A DNA stretch of 64,000 bases from Buchnera aphidicola (Eriosoma lanigerum). GTDB lineage: Bacteria; Pseudomonadota; Gammaproteobacteria; Enterobacterales; Enterobacteriaceae. The stretch spans positions 62,001-126,000 of the forward strand of contig NZ_OZ060395.1 in NCBI RefSeq assembly GCF_964059125.1. Reading direction: 5' to 3'. How positions within the stretch are numbered: position 1 is the stretch's first letter; each line of letters opens with the position of its first letter. A program made the position numbers and the translations under genes. Below, in pieces: positions 60,521 to 64,000 of this stretch. The notes under the pieces are model-generated. The model made no database searches and was not told the origin of the DNA. It was given only the letters and a program-made list of their open reading frames with translations.

Positions 60521-61621
60521 ATGTACAACCAACGGAAAGATACAAACTTAATACAAACAATTTTTTTAGTTATATTTATTATAATTATGATGTTTACAAG
60601 TTTTTTAATTATTTATCCATTTTTTTTATCTTTTACTTGGTCTGGTATGATTGTTATTTCTACTTGGCCTATTTTGTTAATAATTCAAAAAAATTTAGGT
60701 GGTCAGAGATTCTTAGCAGTAATGATTATGGTTATTTTACTATTATTATTTTTTTGTTTACCTGTAATTATTTTAGTTAATAATTTAATTGATAACAGTC
60801 TTCCTTTTATTAATTGGTTACATTCTGGTAATTTAAAATTTCCAAAATTAATTTGGATTAAAGATATTCCTGTAATTGGTGATGGATTATTTTCAAAATA
60901 TCAAAATTTATTAAAAAACGAAGGATCGTTATTAATTGCACATATCAGACCTTATATGAGTTATACAAGTATTTTTTTTCTTGTTCAAGCAGGAAAATTA
61001 GGTAAGTTAATAGTACATTTGATTTGTATAATTATTTTTAGCGGGTTGTTATATTGGAATGGAGAAAAAATAGAAAAAACTATTCGACATTTTGCTTTTA
61101 GATTAGGTTCTGATTCTGGTGATGCGGTTATTGTTTTTGCCGGTAAATCTATTCGTTCTGTGGCATTAGGTATCATTGTAACTTCTTTAATTCAAATTAT
61201 TTTATCTGGAATAGGATTAATTGTATTTAATATTCCTTATTTTTGCATATTAATTGTATTAGTTATCTTTTTTTGTTTGATACAATTAGGACCGTTACCT
61301 GTTTTAATTCCAGTAATTATATGGTTGTTTTTAAATAATTATACTACATCTGGAATATTATTATTATTTTGGAGTATTAATATTTGTATATTAGATAGTA
61401 TATTACGTCCTTTTTTAATTAAAATAGGTGCTGATCTTCCAACTTTATTAAGTATTTTTGGAGCAATAGGGGGGTTGTTAATGTTTGGAATGATAGGATT
61501 ATTTTTAGGTCCTGTGGTATTAGTGATTTCTTATCGTCTCATTTTATCATGGATGAATAATGTTCCATTTTCAGAATTTTTATTAGAAAAAAATATAAAA
61601 AAAAATAATAAAACTGAATAA
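60521..61621 (+). CDS. ydiK: AI-2E family inner-membrane transporter YdiK
   Basis: 366 residues from ATG 60521 (E. coli 370); the frame continues upstream to 60464 but those residues are Lys-rich and unconserved, and GAGGTG at about 60505 fits the later start. About eight hydrophobic segments; TWPILLIIQ, LIQLGPLPVLIPVIIWL, and LRPFLIKIGADLPTLLSIFGAIGGLLMFGMIGLFLGP (key residues RPxLI..G..LP......GGL..FG..G...GP) match the family. Substrate unknown. Same location as in E. coli, next to the suf genes. Confidence 0.93.
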   Translation: MYNQRKDTNLIQTIFLVIFIIIMMFTSFLIIYPFFLSFTWSGMIVISTWPILLIIQKNLGGQRFLAVMIMVILLLLFFCLPVIILVNNLIDNSLPFINWLHSGNLKFPKLIWIKDIPVIGDGLFSKYQNLLKNEGSLLIAHIRPYMSYTSIFFLVQAGKLGKLIVHLICIIIFSGLLYWNGEKIEKTIRHFAFRLGSDSGDAVIVFAGKSIRSVALGIIVTSLIQIILSGIGLIVFNIPYFCILIVLVIFFCLIQLGPLPVLIPVIIWLFLNNYTTSGILLLFWSINICILDSILRPFLIKIGADLPTLLSIFGAIGGLLMFGMIGLFLGPVVLVISYRLILSWMNNVPFSEFLLEKNIKKNNKTE

Positions 61622-62139
61622 ATAGTAAGTACATGAATTTATATTATTTGTAGTTGATATTATCTTAATTTATTTTAATTTTTATAAATAAATGATGTAT
61701 TTATATTAATAATCTAACAAATATTAATATATTTTATTATTTTATTTAATTTTTCTTTATTATATAAGATAATTGTTATAGTTGAATAATATTTATTATA
61801 TTAATAAATATTAATATTCACAGTTATTAATTAATAAATATTATCTATTTAGTTTTTTATGTTTATTTTAAATCAATTTAATAAATTATAATTTATTCAT
61901 GATTGTTTGTTTTGTTTTTCTATTAAATAAAATTAATAAGTTATAATATTTTTAGTTTAAATCTTTTTATATTTTTTTGAATTTAAATTATATTGGATGA
62001 TTGAAATTATAATTAATACTACATGATGTAATAATTAATTTTCAATAATATATTTAAAATTAAGATAAAAGTAGTAAATTATTTTTTTTAAATTATTTTT
62101 TTTTTTTTTTTTTTTTTACATTAAAATATAGAGAATAAA
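61622..62139. other. 518-base spacer with a 22-T homopolymer before aroH
   Basis: AT-rich; no gene found. A run of 22 T at 62096-62117 ends 22 bases before the aroH start, preceded by another 8-T run at about 62082-62089. No TrpR-operator-like palindrome (core CTAG symmetry) was recognised. Confidence 0.55.
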
Positions 62140-63189
62140 ATGCAAAAAACAGATGAATTACGTACAATTAGAATTGATCCGTTAATTACTCCTTTAGAAT
62201 TAGCAACAAAACATGTCATAACTCCAAAAATTATGGATAATGTAATTATGACAAGAAAAAATATTGCTAATATTATTACAGGAAAAGATAAAAGATTATT
62301 GGTGGTAATAGGTCCTTGTTCAGTACATGATCCCATAGCAGCTATGGAATATGCACATCGTTTAAATATTTTAAGAAAAAAATATAATACAAGATTAGAA
62401 ATTATCATGCGTACTTATTTTGAAAAACCTAGAACTGTAGTTGGGTGGAAAGGGTTAATTTCTGATCCTGATTTAAATGGTAGTTTTCGTGTAAATCATG
62501 GATTGAACATTGCTAGAAAGTTACTATTAGATATAAATTCTATTGGTATGCCAGCAGCAACAGAATTTTTAGATATGGTTATTGGTCAATTTATTGCAGA
62601 TTTAATTAGTTGGGGAGCTATTGGAGCAAGAACGACAGAAAGTCAAATTCATCGAGAAATGGCTTCTGCTTTATCTTGCCCAGTAGGATTTAAAAATGGT
62701 ACTGATGGTAATATTAGAATTGCAATTGATGCTATTAGAGCTACGAAAGTTAGACATTTATTTCTTGCACCTAACAAAAATGGTCAAATGACAATTAATC
62801 ATACTAGTGGTAATCCATTTGGTCATATAATAATGAGAGGTGGTAAAAAGCCTAATTATGATGTAGAAAATGTTAGATTTGCAGAACAAAAATTAAGAGA
62901 GTTTTCTTTACCGGAATATTTAATGATAGATTGTAGTCATGGGAATTGTTTAAAACAGCATAAATTACAAAAAATAGTTGCTTCTAATATATCTCAACAA
63001 ATTAAAGACGGAAACCATTCAATAGTAGGAGTAATGATTGAAAGTTTTTTAGAAGAAGGTACACAACAGATAATTGATAATAAAGAAAAATTAATATATG
63101 GTAAATCTATTACTGATCCTTGTTTATCTTGGAATGATAGTATAGATATTTTAGATGAACTAGCATTTTCTGTAGATAGTAGATTTTAA
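62140..63189 (+). CDS. aroH: 3-deoxy-7-phosphoheptulonate (DAHP) synthase
   Basis: First step of the shikimate pathway, joining PEP and erythrose 4-phosphate. 349 residues (E. coli AroH 348). Class I signatures: GPCSVHDPIAAMEYA, MRTYFEKPRTVVGWKGLISDP (key residues MRxYxEKPRTxxGWKG), GARTTESQIHREMASALSCPVGFKNGTDG, IDCSHGN and the metal-binding end segment. AroH rather than AroF or AroG is inferred from its place next to thrS, as in E. coli; feedback specificity cannot be judged here. It supplies chorismate via aroC, also in this window. Confidence 0.93.
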   Translation: MQKTDELRTIRIDPLITPLELATKHVITPKIMDNVIMTRKNIANIITGKDKRLLVVIGPCSVHDPIAAMEYAHRLNILRKKYNTRLEIIMRTYFEKPRTVVGWKGLISDPDLNGSFRVNHGLNIARKLLLDINSIGMPAATEFLDMVIGQFIADLISWGAIGARTTESQIHREMASALSCPVGFKNGTDGNIRIAIDAIRATKVRHLFLAPNKNGQMTINHTSGNPFGHIIMRGGKKPNYDVENVRFAEQKLREFSLPEYLMIDCSHGNCLKQHKLQKIVASNISQQIKDGNHSIVGVMIESFLEEGTQQIIDNKEKLIYGKSITDPCLSWNDSIDILDELAFSVDSRF

Positions 63190-63196
63190 TAAAATG

Positions 63197-63230
63197 TTGC
63201 TGGTCAATATTGGCTAGCAATACTGTTTTT
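63197..63230 (+). terminator. Rho-independent terminator after aroH
   Basis: Imperfect stem ttgctggtca/tggctagcaa (two G-T pairs) over an ATAT-type loop at 63197-63220, followed by a T-run; 8 bases after the aroH stop. Confidence 0.6.
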
Positions 63231-63466
63231 AATTTAAGATATTTATCTATATAATATAGAATACTTATGAAATATTCTATAGTATTATATTATAATAAAA
63301 TTTTTATTTTTATATTAATGTAATCTATAATATTAAAATATAAAAGCTAATATTTTGCAATAATGTAATGAATATTACATATTTGATTTATATTTGTATA
63401 TACATATATTAATTTATATATAAAATATTTTTATTTAGTTTTTTTATTTTTATTTAGGGATGAAAC

Positions 63467-64000
63467 ATGCCGATTATTTCTTTTTCTGATGGCAACCAGT
63501 ATAGATTTGATCAACCAATTTCATTATTTAATATTATTCAACATATTAATCCAAAAATATTGAATAATTGTGTTGCTGGATATATAAATAATAATGTAAT
63601 TAATCTTAATACTATTATTAAAAATAATTGTGTTGTTAAAATTATTAATGACACTGATGATATTGCTATAAGTATTATGCAAAATTCTTGTATTCATTTA
63701 TTAGGATATGCAATTAAGTTATTATGGCCTAACTCTAAATTAGGAATTGGTGGTGTTATAAATAATCGATTTTATTATGATTTTGATATAAATAAAAATA
63801 TTGTTAAAAGTGATTTAGAAAGAATTGAAATTAAAATGTTAGAATTATCTAAACGTAAATTCAACATTATAAATCAAAAAAAAACAATACAAGAAGCAAT
63901 TAAATTTTTTAATAATATAGAAGAATCATATAAAGTAGAATTATTATTAGAACAATTAGGAACAGATGATGATTATATTAATGTATATAATCATGTTGAT
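63467..64000 (+). CDS. thrS: Threonyl-tRNA synthetase, 5' part (cut by window end)
   Basis: 178 residues visible of about 640. ATG at 63467 with TTAGGGATGAAAC upstream. The N-terminal TGS domain (MPIISFSDGN...) and the start of the editing domain are seen: SCIHLLGYAIKLLWP and GIGGVINNRFYYDFDI match ThrRS. The editing-site HxxxH of E. coli (H73-SCA-H77) reads N73-SCI-H77 here, so one catalytic-site His is replaced; H81 is also Tyr. The synthetic core lies outside the window. thrS after aroH matches E. coli gene order. Confidence 0.94.
   Translation, partial: MPIISFSDGNQYRFDQPISLFNIIQHINPKILNNCVAGYINNNVINLNTIIKNNCVVKIINDTDDIAISIMQNSCIHLLGYAIKLLWPNSKLGIGGVINNRFYYDFDINKNIVKSDLERIEIKMLELSKRKFNIINQKKTIQEAIKFFNNIEESYKVELLLEQLGTDDDYINVYNHVD

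Overview
The window looks like chromosome from an insect-endosymbiont gammaproteobacterium, most likely Buchnera aphidicola (obligate symbiont of aphids). The evidence is extreme AT richness with AT-only spacers, almost exclusively housekeeping or amino-acid genes that are each closest to Enterobacterales proteins, a single-copy Escherichia coli-like gene order with many deletions, and no phage, insertion-sequence, CRISPR or restriction genes. The strain cannot be named from sequence alone.

Layout: (1) 1-7344: 3' end of cca, then leftward crr-ptsI-ptsH-cysK (PTS core plus cysteine synthase), then rightward ligA. (2) 7378-9270: tRNA-Lys, tRNA-Val, gltX, tRNA-Ala. (3) 9481-20200: flagellar basal-body/type III export cluster fliE and fliFGHIJK-MN-PQR, without fliL and fliO. 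(4) 20367-25506: rpmG/rpmB, a shortened tamB (ytfN), ppa, pmbA (tldE), rnpB RNA, rsmI. (5) 26006-36564: fabB, talA-tktB, dapE, dapA, bcp, aroC, smrB. (6) 37198-44300: complete histidine operon hisGDCBHAF(IE). (7) 44602-50492: gnd, dcd, metG, tilS (split by a poly-A frameshift), tRNA-Val(GAC). (8) 50809-58008: ribE, cnu, rsxABCDGE, nth. (9) 58369-64000: tyrS, sufA, ydiK, aroH and the 5' part of thrS.

The genes fit a nutritional symbiont: whole histidine synthesis, key steps for lysine/diaminopimelate (dapA, dapE), chorismate and aromatics (aroC, aroH), cysteine (cysK) and riboflavin (ribE). Pentose-phosphate enzymes (gnd, talA, tktB) supply precursors and NADPH. The flagellar genes retain the export gate, ATPase and rotor scaffold, but residues needed for rotation and switching appear to have been lost, which fits a protein-export role rather than motility.

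I found no clearly new biological system. The best leads are reductive-evolution signals: an essential tilS interrupted in an 11-A tract (probably rescued by transcriptional slippage); hisB with no ATG/GTG/TTG start; FliG without its torque residues; ThrRS with a broken editing motif; a CCA enzyme without its HD motif; LigA without BRCT; and TamB reduced to its N-terminus. Comparisons with E. coli proteins are from memory of those families and need an alignment to confirm.
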